From assembly GCA_003241785.1 (NCBI GenBank), contig QFPW01000006.1, forward strand, positions 1-64,000: a DNA stretch of 64,000 nucleotides. The letters are read 5' to 3'. A model generated the notes under the pieces. The model worked only from the letters and a program-made list of their open reading frames with translations, searched no databases and was not told where the DNA came from. Of the stretch, positions 32,659 through 41,417 are shown in pieces. This stretch comes from Rhodovulum sulfidophilum. GTDB lineage: Bacteria; Pseudomonadota; Alphaproteobacteria; Rhodobacterales; Rhodobacteraceae. The translations under genes and the position numbers were made by a program. The first letter of the stretch is position 1; every line of letters begins with the position of its first letter.

Positions 32659-33303
32659 TTAGCGCATCGTGGCGATCGTCGCGCGCAGCTGCTCGATGCC
32701 CGCGCCGGTCTCGGACGAGGTCAGGAGCAGCTCCGGGAAAGCCGCCGGCTGCTTGGCGAGCCGCTCCTTCACCTGGGCGATCGCGGTCTCGAGCCCGCCG
32801 CCGCGCGGCTTGTCCGCCTTGGTCATCACCACCTGGAAGGTGACGGCCGAGCGGTTCAGCAGCGTCATGATCTCCTCGTCCACCGACTTGATGCCGTGCC
32901 GCGAATCGATCAGCAGCATGACGCGGCGCAGCGTCGGGCGGCCGGAGAGATAGGCGCGCAGCAGCGCCTGCCATTTCTCGACGATCGGCTTCGGCGCCTC
33001 GGCGTAGCCATAGCCGGGCAGGTCGACGAGGTAGAACCGCTCGCCGAGCGTGAAGAAGTTGATCTCCTGCGTCCGTCCCGGGGTGTTCGAGGCGCGCGCC
33101 AGCGACCTGCGTCCCGTCAGCGCGTTGATGAGCGAGGATTTCCCGACGTTGGAGCGGCCGGCGAAACAGATCTCCAGCCGGTCGGCCGGTGGCATCCCGT
33201 CCATCGCGACGACGCCCTTGAGGAAGTCGCAGGGGCCGGCGAAGAGCTTGCGGCCCTCCTCGATCGCCTCGGGATCCGCGTCGGGCGCGATGGAGAATGT
33301 CAC
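32659..33303 (-). CDS. engB: Ribosome biogenesis GTP-binding protein EngB (YsxC/YihA)
   Basis: EngB is a TrmE-Era-class GTPase needed for late 50S assembly. The 214 residues carry G1 AGRSNVGKSS, G2 around RASNTPGRTQ, G3 DLPGYGYA, G4 TKAD and G5 TSSETGAG in order. It starts with GTG at 33303, overlapping the MOSC stop (GTGA), so it is translationally coupled. The upstream N-terminus ADPEAIEEGRKLFAGPCDFL is typical of alphaproteobacterial EngB. Confidence 0.95.
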   Translation of the reverse strand: MTFSIAPDADPEAIEEGRKLFAGPCDFLKGVVAMDGMPPADRLEICFAGRSNVGKSSLINALTGRRSLARASNTPGRTQEINFFTLGERFYLVDLPGYGYAEAPKPIVEKWQALLRAYLSGRPTLRRVMLLIDSRHGIKSVDEEIMTLLNRSAVTFQVVMTKADKPRGGGLETAIAQVKERLAKQPAAFPELLLTSSETGAGIEQLRATIATMR

Positions 33304-34055
33304 GGCAGCACCTCGCCTTCATCGCCGACCGCGACGCGCCCGCCCGACACGACCTCGGCGTAGACGCCGAAGTCGCGGTGGCCCCAGCCGGAGTGGAGCA
33401 GGCCCAGCGTGTCGACGTCGATCAGTCCGGTATCGGGATTGGCGCTGGTCGCCCGGCAGCGGGTGATCCGCTCGCGCACCAGCAGGACCGCTTCGCCGAG
33501 CCGGATCTCGCGGCCGACGAGGTCGAACTCGGCCCAGGGCCCGAGCCCCTCGAGCCAGACGTTGCCGCGGAACCGCTCCATGGCGAGCGGCTGGCCCGCG
33601 CGCTCGGAGAGCGCGCGCAGGCTCGCGCCGTTCAGGATCGCGATCGAGGGAAAGCCGCTGTCGGTCATGCCGCGCGTCGGGCGCACGACGAAGGCCGGCT
33701 GCGCGCGGCCCGCGTCGGCGAGCTCGCGCGCCCAGGCGACCAGGCGTTCGGCATCCTCGGGAAGGTCCGGGTTCACGGTGAGCGCGGGCAGGCGCGGATG
33801 CGTGAGCGTCACGGTGCCCGTCGCCTCGTCGACCGTTGCGCGCACCGCCATCAGGTCCGGCGTGCGCGCGCCCCGGGCGAAGTTCACGCAGGGCATCCAG
33901 CCGGTGGCGCCCGGCGTGACCTTGGCCGCGTCGTGGGCGATCGCCCAGACGCGGTCCCAGGGCATGGTCTCGCTCGGCGCGAGCAGGGTCTCGCGCACCG
34001 CCTCGACGCCGTGGCCCTTGATCGGGTGGCGCCAGAGATGGCTGACGGTCGCCAC
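33300..34055 (-). CDS. MOSC domain-containing protein
   Basis: MOSC domains bind molybdopterin-linked sulfur species. This 251-residue protein has an N-terminal MOSC_N beta-barrel (HLWRHPIKGHGVEAV) and a C-terminal MOSC part (ERFRGNVWLEGLGPWAEFDLVGREIRLGEAVLLVRERITRCRATSANPDTG), in which Cys of RCRAT is the candidate cofactor ligand. It resembles mARC/YcbX-type proteins without a ferredoxin domain. It starts with GTG one base after the yidC stop and overlaps engB. moaD and moaE lie elsewhere in this window (58 kb). Confidence 0.9.
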   Translation of the reverse strand: MATVSHLWRHPIKGHGVEAVRETLLAPSETMPWDRVWAIAHDAAKVTPGATGWMPCVNFARGARTPDLMAVRATVDEATGTVTLTHPRLPALTVNPDLPEDAERLVAWARELADAGRAQPAFVVRPTRGMTDSGFPSIAILNGASLRALSERAGQPLAMERFRGNVWLEGLGPWAEFDLVGREIRLGEAVLLVRERITRCRATSANPDTGLIDVDTLGLLHSGWGHRDFGVYAEVVSGGRVAVGDEGEVLP

Positions 34056-34056
34056 C

Positions 34057-35871
34057 CTAGCCGGCCTTCGGCTTCTTCTTGAGGAAGCCGAACATGTTGC
34101 CGAAGATGTTCGGCTTGATGCCCTGGCTGCGCATGATGCCGTACTGCTGGCCGAAGGTGATCGTGTTGTTCGCGACCCAGTAGATCACGAGCCCGCTCGC
34201 GAAACGCCCGAGCATGAACATGAAGATCCAGGGCATCCAGTTGAAGATCATCGCCTGGGTCTTGTCGGCGGGGGCCGGGTTCAGCTTCTGCTGCAGCCAC
34301 ATCGAGACGCCGAGCAGGATCGGCCAGATCCCGATCGAGAGGATGTGCAGCGGGCTCGTCACCGCCGGCGCCGCCCAGGGCAGCAGGCCGAAGAGGTTCA
34401 GGATCGACGACGGATCGGGCGCCGAGAGGTCCTGGATCCAGCCGAAGAACGGCGCGTGCCTGAGCTCGAGCGTGACGAAGATCACCTTGTAGAGCGAGAA
34501 GAAGATCGGGATCTGCAGCAGGATGGGCAGGCAGCCGGCGGCCGGATTGACCTTCTCGCGCTTGTAGAGCGCCATCATCTCCTGCTGCAGCTTCATCCGG
34601 TCGTCGCCGACCTTCTCCTTCATCTTCTCCATCTCGGGCTGCAGCGCCTTCATCTTCGACATCGAGACGTAGGACTTGTAGGCGAGCGGGAGCAGGATGA
34701 GCTTGATGATGAAGGTGAGGCCGATGATCGCGAGGCCCATGTTGCCGATCAGCGCGTGCAGGTTGTGCAGCATCCAGAAGATCGGCTTCGTGAGGAAGAA
34801 GAACCAGCCCCAGTCGATCGAGTCGATGAAGCGGTCGATGTGCATCGTGTTCTGGTATTCGCGGATCGTCGCCCATTCCTTCGCCCCGGCGAAGAGCGAG
34901 GTCTCGGAGACGCCGATCGCGCCCGGCGCCACCGTCATGACCGGCATGCGGACGTCGGTCTGGAAGGTGTCGGTCGCGGCGGTGTATTTCGTGACGGCGG
35001 TGAAGGGCTGGTTCGACGGCGGGATCAGCGTCGTCATCCAGTAATGGTCGGTGAAGCCGATCCAGCCGTTGTTCGCGACCTCGGTCCGGAGCACCGCCGC
35101 GCCGCCCTCGGCCGGGTCGGTCGGAAGCTCGGCGACCTTGCTGTACTTGAGCTCGTTGAGCTCGCCGTCGGCGACGCTGATCACGCCTTCGTGCAGGATG
35201 TAGAAGTTCATCAGGTCCGGCGGCGTGCCGTGACGCGCGATGATCCCGTAGGGCGCGAGGCTGACCGGCGCGCCGGTGTTGTTCTGGACCGACTGGGTGA
35301 TCGTGAACATGTAGTTCGCGTCGATCGCGATCTGGCGGCGGAAGATCAGCCCCTGGCCGTTGTCCCAGACGATCGAGACCGGCGTCGTCTCGGTCAGGAC
35401 GTTGTTACCCTCGACCGACCATTCCGTCGCCGGGCCGGGCACCGCGCTCGCGGGCAGGCCGCCGGAGGGGGACCAGCCGTAGAGCGCGAAATAGGCGTGC
35501 GGCACGCCCGCGGGCGTCAGCAGCGTGACGTCGGGCGAATCCTTCGCGATCGTCACGCGGTAGTCGTTGAGGTCGAGATCGTCGATCCGGCCGCCGCGCA
35601 GCGACATGGAGCCGGTCAGGCGCGGCGTGCGGATCTCGATGCGCTGCGTCTCGCCGAGCGCCTCGGCGCGGGTCACTTCCGGGGCGGCGCCGAGCTGGGG
35701 CGCCGCGCCCTCGGTGCCCGGCGTCGCCACGCCGCTCTCGGTCTGCGTGGCCAGGGTCGGATCGGCGGCGCGCTCGGTCGGAGTCGGCGCGGGAAATAGG
35801 AAGAACCACGCGAGGATGACGAGGAAGCTCAGAGCCGTCGCCAGGATAAGGTTCTTGCTCTGGTCGTCCAT
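34057..35871 (-). CDS. yidC: Membrane protein insertase YidC
   Basis: YidC inserts and folds inner-membrane proteins alone or with SecYEG. The 604 residues comprise the first helix (MDDQSKNLILATALSFLVILAWFFLF), a Pro/Thr-rich linker, a large periplasmic beta-domain (about 60-370) and the conserved C-terminal insertase core (MGLAIIGLTFIIKLILLPLAYKSYVSMSKMK onward; GCLPILLQIPIFFSLYKVI; WMPWIFMFMLGRFASGLVIYWVANN). The start at 35871 follows GGAG and gives the canonical MDDQ N-terminus. The order rpmH-rnpA-yidD-ttcA-(EAL gene)-yidC is an ordinary YidC locus with one insert. Confidence 0.97.
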   Translation of the reverse strand: MDDQSKNLILATALSFLVILAWFFLFPAPTPTERAADPTLATQTESGVATPGTEGAAPQLGAAPEVTRAEALGETQRIEIRTPRLTGSMSLRGGRIDDLDLNDYRVTIAKDSPDVTLLTPAGVPHAYFALYGWSPSGGLPASAVPGPATEWSVEGNNVLTETTPVSIVWDNGQGLIFRRQIAIDANYMFTITQSVQNNTGAPVSLAPYGIIARHGTPPDLMNFYILHEGVISVADGELNELKYSKVAELPTDPAEGGAAVLRTEVANNGWIGFTDHYWMTTLIPPSNQPFTAVTKYTAATDTFQTDVRMPVMTVAPGAIGVSETSLFAGAKEWATIREYQNTMHIDRFIDSIDWGWFFFLTKPIFWMLHNLHALIGNMGLAIIGLTFIIKLILLPLAYKSYVSMSKMKALQPEMEKMKEKVGDDRMKLQQEMMALYKREKVNPAAGCLPILLQIPIFFSLYKVIFVTLELRHAPFFGWIQDLSAPDPSSILNLFGLLPWAAPAVTSPLHILSIGIWPILLGVSMWLQQKLNPAPADKTQAMIFNWMPWIFMFMLGRFASGLVIYWVANNTITFGQQYGIMRSQGIKPNIFGNMFGFLKKKPKAG

Positions 35872-35934
35872 TGCGACGGCTCCACGGTCAGTTAGCCAAA
35901 CTGACAGGGGTTCAACAGCCGCGCGCCCCAAAGG

Positions 35935-37875
35935 TCAAGGTGTATTCGGGAGCGGTGCCGCGTGGCAAGATGCTCCCGGCGCCGCGGCGCCGGGGCCGGG
36001 CGGGCGCCGCAGCCAGTCGAAGGTGTCGCCGAGCGCCATCGGCCGCGCGATCAGGTAGCCCTGCGCCAGATCGCAGCCGAGCGCGCGCAGGGTTTCCATC
36101 GCCTCCGGGGTCTCGACCCCCTCGGCCAGCGTGTGGATCCCGAGCGCTCCCGCCATCGCGATCATCGAGGCGGTCAGCTCGCGCTGCTCGACGCTCGCCT
36201 CGATCCCGTCGATGAAGCCGCGGTCGATCTTGATCCGGTTCACCATCAGCCGGCGCAGGTTCGCGATCGAGGCATGGCCGGCGCCGAAGTCGTCGAGCTC
36301 GATGTGGAAGCCCGCCGAGGCGAGGCCGCGCAGGTTGCGCGCCACCATGTCGGCGTCGCCCTTGATCATCACCGTCTCGAGCACCTCGACCGCGAGACGC
36401 CCGGGGTCGATGTCGGCGCGCTCCACCTCCCATTTGATCTTCTCGATCAGCGCCGGATCGCGCAGCTGCCGGGCGGCGAAATTCACCCCCACCCGGGGCA
36501 CGGCGAGCTTCGCCCGGTCCCAGGCGCGCAGCGCCCGGAGCGACTGGCCGAGCACCGCCTCGCCGATCCGCCCGGTCAGGTCGGCCTCCTCGGCGAAGTC
36601 GAGGAAGGCGCCGGGCGCGAGCAGGCCGCGGCGCGGATGGTGCCAGCGCGCCAGCGCCTCGAAGCCGACCAGCGCGCCGGTGCGCAGGCAGACCTGCGGC
36701 TGGAAATAGGGCACGAGCTCGCCCCGGCCGAGCCCGGCGAGCAGCTCGGTGTAAAGCGCCTCGCGCCGCTCGGCCTCGAGGCGCAGGTCGTCGCGGAAAT
36801 AGCGGACCGTGCCGGCGCCGTTGGTCGCCTCGGCGGCGGCGAGCGCGATCTCGGCGTTGGCGAGCACGCGGTCGATCTCGGGCGCGTCGTCGGAGACGAG
36901 GGTGACGCCGATGTTCGCGGTGACGCGCTGGGTGCCCCCGCGGATGGCGAAGGGCTTCGACAGCGCCTCCTGGGCGCGTTGCGCGATGCCGGCGGCGGCG
37001 TTCGCATCGGCGAGGCCCGCCGCGACCAGCACGAAGTCGTCGTGCCCGATATGCGCGGCGAGATCACCCGCGCGCAGCGTCCCGCGCAGCCGGCGGGCGA
37101 CGAGACGCAGGATCTCGTCGCTCGTGCGCGCCCCGAGCGTCTCGCGCAGCATCCCGAACTTGTCGATGTCGAGCCGCATCACAGCCGTCTGCCCCGTCTC
37201 GCGATCCGCCCCGGCCAGCAGCCGCGCCAGATGCGCGTGCAGGAAGGTCGCGTTGGGCATCCCGGTCACCGGATCGTGCAGCAGGCGGAAGCGGTTCTCG
37301 CGATCCGCCTCGCCCGCGCGCGCCACCCAGTCGCGGATCCGGCCCCAGGCCGGCACCACCACGAAGGCCGCGAGCGCGACGGCGGAGAGAAGCGCGAGCG
37401 CCGCGAGCATGACGAAGAGCTCGCGCCGCCGCGTCTCGATCTCCGCCAGCCGCGCCGCCGCCGCGCGGGCGCGGCGGTCGAGCGCGGGCAGCGCCTCGGT
37501 GGTCAGCGCCGCGGCGATCCCGGCGCGCGCGGCGGGCCGGTCGGCGAGATCCCGCGACAGCGCCGCGAGCTCGGCGAGCGTCGCCGGTCCGGCGAGCCCC
37601 TCGGCCCGGAGCGTCGCGGCGGCCGCGTCGAGCGCGGGCCGCGCGCCATAGGGCACCGGCGCGGCGAGCCGGAGCAGGAGCCCGTGCGCCGCCTCGGTCG
37701 CGCGGCGGGTCGTCTCGGCTTCGGCCCGCGCCGTCTCCCCGGCCGGGCCGAGCTGCGCGCGGCTCATCGCCGCGAGCAGCGCGATCAGGCAGATCGCCGC
37801 GCAGACACAGCCGATCGCCCGCGCGAAGATCGCCTGCGGGCTCGTCGGGTTCGGGATGTCGGTCTCGGTGCTCAT
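35935..37875 (-). CDS. EAL-domain phosphodiesterase with degenerate GGDEF domain
   Basis: This protein of 646 residues has two transmembrane helices (about 18-38 and 153-175) flanking an Ala-rich periplasmic helical domain. A GGDEF-like domain (about 195-370) has GHDDF at 277-281 in place of GGDEF, so cyclase activity is unlikely. The EAL domain (about 385-630) is intact: EAL at 406-408, NFAARQL, the Glu in EVLETVMI, DDFG at 528-531, KID at 549-551 and EGVET at 585-589. It should hydrolyse cyclic di-GMP to pGpG, with GHDDF possibly a GTP-sensing site. It lies 63 bases upstream of yidC on the same strand. Confidence 0.92.
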   Translation of the reverse strand: MSTETDIPNPTSPQAIFARAIGCVCAAICLIALLAAMSRAQLGPAGETARAEAETTRRATEAAHGLLLRLAAPVPYGARPALDAAAATLRAEGLAGPATLAELAALSRDLADRPAARAGIAAALTTEALPALDRRARAAAARLAEIETRRRELFVMLAALALLSAVALAAFVVVPAWGRIRDWVARAGEADRENRFRLLHDPVTGMPNATFLHAHLARLLAGADRETGQTAVMRLDIDKFGMLRETLGARTSDEILRLVARRLRGTLRAGDLAAHIGHDDFVLVAAGLADANAAAGIAQRAQEALSKPFAIRGGTQRVTANIGVTLVSDDAPEIDRVLANAEIALAAAEATNGAGTVRYFRDDLRLEAERREALYTELLAGLGRGELVPYFQPQVCLRTGALVGFEALARWHHPRRGLLAPGAFLDFAEEADLTGRIGEAVLGQSLRALRAWDRAKLAVPRVGVNFAARQLRDPALIEKIKWEVERADIDPGRLAVEVLETVMIKGDADMVARNLRGLASAGFHIELDDFGAGHASIANLRRLMVNRIKIDRGFIDGIEASVEQRELTASMIAMAGALGIHTLAEGVETPEAMETLRALGCDLAQGYLIARPMALGDTFDWLRRPPGPGAAAPGASCHAAPLPNTP

Positions 37876-37968
37876 GCGGCCGAGGCTAGCGGCCCCGGGT
37901 CAACAAGCGTTAAGCCGGGGCGCGCGGAATGCGCCGCATTGAAGCTTAAGGCCCGGTGAAGCGCGCGC

Positions 37969-38781
37969 TCAGAGCTTCGCGAAATCGAACAGCGCGGGAT
38001 CGAGCAGATGGCTCGGGTTCACCTGGGTCAGCGCGCGGAACAGGATCTGGCGCCGGCCGGGGCTGCGCGTCTCCCATTCGTCGACCATGCGCTTGATCTG
38101 CTGGCGCTGCAGCCCGTCCTGGCTGCCGCAGAGATCGCAGGGGATGATCGGATAGTTCATCGCGGTGGCGAATTTCCCGCAATCGGCCTCGGAGACCAGC
38201 GCGAGCGGGCGGTGGACGTAGAGATCGCCCTCGTCGTTGAGAAGCTTCGGCGGCATCGCCGCGAGCTTGCCGCCGTGGAACAGGTTGAGCAGGAAGGTCT
38301 CGATGATGTCGTCGCGGTGATGGCCGAGCACGATGGCGGAACAGCCTTCCTCCCGCGCGATCCGGTAGAGGTTGCCCCGGCGCAGCCGCGAGCAGAGCGC
38401 GCAATAGGTCTTCTTCGCCGGCACCTTGTCCATGACGATCGAATAGGTGTCCTGGTACTCGATCCGGTGCGGCACGCCCATCCGGGTCAGGAAGTCCGGC
38501 AGCACGGTCGCGGGAAAGCCCGGCTGGCCCTGGTCGAGGTTGCAGGCCAGCAGGTCGACCGGCAGGAGCCCGCGCCATTTGAGCTCGATGAGCATCGCGA
38601 GCAGCGTGTAGCTGTCCTTGCCGCCCGAGAGGCAGACCAGCCAGCGGTCGCCGGGACGGGCCATGCCGTAGGTGTCGATCGCCTCGCGGGTCTGGCGCAC
38701 GAGGCGCTTGCGCAGCTTCCTGAACTCGGTGGTGTCCGGGGCGCCGTGGAACAGCGGATGGATCTCGGTCTCGTCGAACAT
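37969..38781 (-). CDS. ttcA: tRNA 2-thiocytidine biosynthesis protein TtcA
   Basis: TtcA thiolates C32 of certain tRNAs using ATP and a [4Fe-4S] cluster. The 270 residues contain the PP-loop VCLSGGKDSYTLL, the CxxC pair in YCALCSRLRRG, a third Cys in EADCGKF, and the second CxxC in IPCDLCGSQ followed by LQRQQIKRMVDEWE. The layout matches the family. It is 10 bases downstream of yidD on the minus strand. Confidence 0.94.
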   Translation of the reverse strand: MFDETEIHPLFHGAPDTTEFRKLRKRLVRQTREAIDTYGMARPGDRWLVCLSGGKDSYTLLAMLIELKWRGLLPVDLLACNLDQGQPGFPATVLPDFLTRMGVPHRIEYQDTYSIVMDKVPAKKTYCALCSRLRRGNLYRIAREEGCSAIVLGHHRDDIIETFLLNLFHGGKLAAMPPKLLNDEGDLYVHRPLALVSEADCGKFATAMNYPIIPCDLCGSQDGLQRQQIKRMVDEWETRSPGRRQILFRALTQVNPSHLLDPALFDFAKL

Positions 38782-38791
38782 CGGCTAACTC

Positions 38792-39058
38792 CTAGCGGTC
38801 CGGAACCTCGTCGATCCCCGAGCCGCCCCAGGGGTGGCAGCGCAGGATCCGCCGCGCGGCGAGCCAGGAGCCCCGGAGCGCGCCATGCCGCGCCAGGGCC
38901 TCGAGCGCGTAGGCCGAGCAGGTCGGATGATAGCGGCAGTGCATCCCCACCCAGGGCGAGAGCACGAGGCGATAGGCCCGGACCGGCAGCGCGACGAGAA
39001 AGGCCGCCGGGCTCATCCGGGGCGCCGCGGCCGGAAGGACCTCCGGGCGCGCGGTCAT
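38792..39058 (-). CDS. yidD: Membrane protein insertion efficiency factor YidD
   Basis: YidD is a small amphipathic protein assisting YidC. The 88 residues include PVRAYRLVLSPWVGMHCRYHPTCSAYALEALARHG, the family signature with its conserved RY.PTCS. The ATG at 39058 overlaps the rnpA stop (ATGA); an internal ATG at 39016 would also be possible but lacks the coupling. The order rpmH-rnpA-yidD is conserved widely. Confidence 0.93.
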   Translation of the reverse strand: MTARPEVLPAAAPRMSPAAFLVALPVRAYRLVLSPWVGMHCRYHPTCSAYALEALARHGALRGSWLAARRILRCHPWGGSGIDEVPDR

Positions 39059-39522
39059 CGCGGGCCGCTCCCGGCCTTGCCGTCGTGCAGCTGGGCCAGC
39101 GCGTCGCGCAGCTCGGCGAGCAGGCTCGGCCAGGGACGGGCGGCGGTGGCGTCCGGCCGTCCGATCAGCACATAGTCCCAGCCTGGCCGCCCGAGCTCCG
39201 GCAGCACCTCGGCGGCGGCGGCGCGCAGCCGGCGCTTCGCGCGGTTGCGCGCGACGGCGTTGCCGACCTTCTTGGAACAGGTGAAGCCGACCCGGACCGT
39301 GTCGGGCGCCTCGCCGGGGGGCCGGCGGCGCGCCTGCAGGTTCAGCCCCGGCCGCGAGGTCCGCCGCGCCCTGGAGGCGGCGACGAATTCGGCGCGCTGG
39401 CGCAGAACGACGAGCGCCGGCCGCGAGGCCGGCGTCGCCCCGGAGAAGGTCCGGGGCTCGGTGTCGGGGGGTGGCGCGTCCTTCGCGGGCGCCGCCTCCG
39501 TCGTCGCGGCGGGCGGCGTCAT
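39055..39522 (-). CDS. rnpA: Ribonuclease P protein component with N-terminal extension
   Basis: RnpA is the protein cofactor of RNase P, which matures tRNA 5' ends. The C-terminal 110 residues hold the family core: RQRAEFVAASRARRTSRPGL, VGFTCSKKVGNAVARNRAKRRLRAA with the RNR motif and the YVLIGRPDAT strand. At 155 residues it is longer than the usual ~115-125. The extra ~35 residues at the N-terminus are Pro/Ala/Thr-rich and acidic (EAAPAKDAPPPDTEPRTFSG). No nearer start fits well, so the extension may be real, but it lacks a clear ribosome site. It is 20 bases from rpmH. Confidence 0.92.
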   Translation of the reverse strand: MTPPAATTEAAPAKDAPPPDTEPRTFSGATPASRPALVVLRQRAEFVAASRARRTSRPGLNLQARRRPPGEAPDTVRVGFTCSKKVGNAVARNRAKRRLRAAAAEVLPELGRPGWDYVLIGRPDATAARPWPSLLAELRDALAQLHDGKAGSGPR

Positions 39523-39542
39523 CGGCTTGGCGCGCCGTCCGA

Positions 39543-39680
39543 TCAGGCCGACAGGCGCTTGCGGCCCTGCGCGCGGCGGCGATTGATGATGATCCGGCCG
39601 TTCTTGGTCGCCATGCGGGCACGGAAGCCGTGGCGGCGGGCGCGAACGAGGTTGCTCGGCTGATAGGTACGCTTGCTCAT
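39543..39680 (-). CDS. rpmH: 50S ribosomal protein L34
   Basis: L34 is one of the smallest 50S proteins. The 45-residue sequence MSKRTYQPSNLVRARRHGFR and so on to RRRAQGRKRLSA is a complete family member. The start at 39680 is chosen over a longer upstream frame because it gives the invariant N-terminus. A well-formed promoter lies about 100 bases upstream on this strand. It is the first gene of the rpmH-rnpA-yidD-ttcA run. Confidence 0.96.
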   Translation of the reverse strand: MSKRTYQPSNLVRARRHGFRARMATKNGRIIINRRRAQGRKRLSA

Positions 39681-40023
39681 CTTAGGCCATCTCCAGACTG
39701 TCGCCGGAGGTTGCCCGGCCAAGGATCCCGCGCGCCGGATCGGCCCGGGCGCGCGCAACCCCGAAAATCGAAGCCCTGCCTATAGGGACCTCGCCGGGGG
39801 AAGTCAATTCGTCCGGAACGTCCAGAAGCCGCGCCGCGCGACGGATTCGGCGTTTTGACGCGTCCGGATCCCCGAGGCTCCGCCCCGGCGCCGGCGCGGC
39901 GCGAATCGCCCCGCGATCACGCCGTCTTGTTCCCCCCCGCCGGAGCGCCTAGATTTCGGGCGGCGGCGACCAGGGCGAAAGGGGAGACGCTCGGGGCGGA
40001 AGGGACCGGACGCGGAAAGCAAC
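39681..40023. other. Divergent intergenic region between rpmH and the histidine kinase
   Basis: Two promoters face outward here. The minus-strand rpmH promoter is at 39779-39807 and the plus-strand kinase promoter at 39927-39955 (TTGTTC, 17-base spacer, TAGATT). The frames crossing the middle carry no coding signal I can support. No RNA gene is evident. Confidence 0.6.
39779..39807 (-). promoter_or_regulatory. Predicted rpmH promoter
   Basis: On the minus strand the -35 TTGACT (39807-39802), a 17-base spacer and the -10 TATAGG (39784-39779) are a close match to the sigma-70 consensus. Predicted start near 39772. Confidence 0.75.
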
Positions 40024-41409
40024 ATGTTCTTCAACACGCTGTCGCGTCGTTTCCTCGGGCTGGCCGCCATCTTCCTGGTGATCGTCGAGACCCTGTTCTT
40101 CGTGCCCGCCGTCTCGCGCTTCCGCGAGACCTATCTGCAGAACCAGCTCGAGCTGGCGCAGCAGGCGGCGCTCGCGATCCTCGAATACCCCGGCGACCGG
40201 CCGCCGCCGGAATCGCTCGAGGCCCAGCTCCTCGCCAACGCGCAGGTGCTCGTCATCGCGCTGCACCGGGGCGAATTGCGCGAGCTCGCGCTGACCGTCG
40301 AGGATCCGCCGCTGGTCGCGCAGACCTACGATCTGACCACCGCGTCGCAGATCCAGCTCATCCGCGCGGCGATGCGGGTGTTCCTGGTGCCGAAGGACCG
40401 CGCCATCATGGTCGTCGGCCGGGCGCGGCAGTCGGAGAACGTGATCGAGATCACCATGTGGGAGGGGCCGCTGCGCGCGGCGATGGTGAACTACGCGCTG
40501 CGGATCCTCTATACCTCGGTGCTGATCTCGAGCGGCGTCGCGGCGCTCATGTATCTCGCGGTGCGCTGGTTCATCGTCCGCCCGGTCCGCCGGGTGGTCG
40601 CGAGCATGACCACCTACCGCGACAACCCCGAGGACGCCGGCCGGGTGATCCAGCCCCGCAGCGGTGCGAAGGAGATCCGCCAGGCCGAGGAGGCGCTGCG
40701 CGACCTGCAGGTCCAGCTTAGCGCGCTCCTGCGCCAGAAGGACCGGCTGGCGCAGCTCGGCGGGGCGGTGGCGAAGATCAGCCATGACCTGCGTAACCTG
40801 CTCACCACCGCCCAGCTGCTCGCCGACCGGATCGAGATGAGCACGGACCCCGCTGTGCGGCGCAGCGCGCCGAAGCTCGTGAACTCGCTCTCGCGCGCGA
40901 TCGCGCTCTGCGAGCGCACGCTCGCCTTCGGCCGCGCCGAGGAGCCGCCGCCGACCCTCGCGCCGACCCCGCTCGGACCGCTGATCGAGGAGGTGGTGCA
41001 CAACGAATGCCTGCTCGCCGGCGCCGCGGCGTCGATCCGGTCGGAGGTGGCGCCGGGGCTCGCCGCGCGCGCCGACGCCGACCAGCTCTTCCGCGTGCTG
41101 ACCAATCTGGTGCGCAACGCCGCCCAGGCGATTGAGGGCGCCGGGCGGCCGGGCGAGGTCGTGGTCGCGGCCGCGCGCGCGCCCGAGGGCGTGGCGATCA
41201 CCGTCGCCGACACCGGCCCGGGCCTGCCGCCGAAGGCGCGCGAGAACCTGTTCCAGCCGTTCCGGGGCGCCGCCCGCCAGGGCGGCTCGGGCCTCGGCCT
41301 CGTGATCGCCGCCGAGATCGTCAAGGGCCATGGCGGCGCGCTCACCCTGGCGTCGACCGGGCCCGAGGGCACGGTGTTCCGGGTCGTTCTGCCGGACGGC
41401 GCCGAATAG
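40024..41409 (+). CDS. Sensor histidine kinase (orphan)
   Basis: The 461-residue protein has two transmembrane helices (about 10-28 and 160-182) flanking a periplasmic sensor region of ~130 residues, then a HAMP-like linker. The catalytic core is complete: H box KISHDLRNLL with phospho-acceptor His254, N box NLVRNAAQAI with Asn365, G1 DTGPGLP at 396-402 and the G2 GGSGLGLVIA. No response regulator gene adjoins it, so its partner is elsewhere. It is transcribed divergently from rpmH from a predicted promoter at 39927-39955. The signal it senses cannot be read. Confidence 0.94.
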   Translation: MFFNTLSRRFLGLAAIFLVIVETLFFVPAVSRFRETYLQNQLELAQQAALAILEYPGDRPPPESLEAQLLANAQVLVIALHRGELRELALTVEDPPLVAQTYDLTTASQIQLIRAAMRVFLVPKDRAIMVVGRARQSENVIEITMWEGPLRAAMVNYALRILYTSVLISSGVAALMYLAVRWFIVRPVRRVVASMTTYRDNPEDAGRVIQPRSGAKEIRQAEEALRDLQVQLSALLRQKDRLAQLGGAVAKISHDLRNLLTTAQLLADRIEMSTDPAVRRSAPKLVNSLSRAIALCERTLAFGRAEEPPPTLAPTPLGPLIEEVVHNECLLAGAAASIRSEVAPGLAARADADQLFRVLTNLVRNAAQAIEGAGRPGEVVVAAARAPEGVAITVADTGPGLPPKARENLFQPFRGAARQGGSGLGLVIAAEIVKGHGGALTLASTGPEGTVFRVVLPDGAE

Positions 41410-41417
41410 GCTTGGCA

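Noticed and set aside
39804..40070. An 88-codon minus-strand frame upstream of rpmH
   Set aside because: It overlaps two good promoters, has no ribosome site and encodes a low-complexity basic peptide. It was also checked for a tRNA cloverleaf, which is absent.
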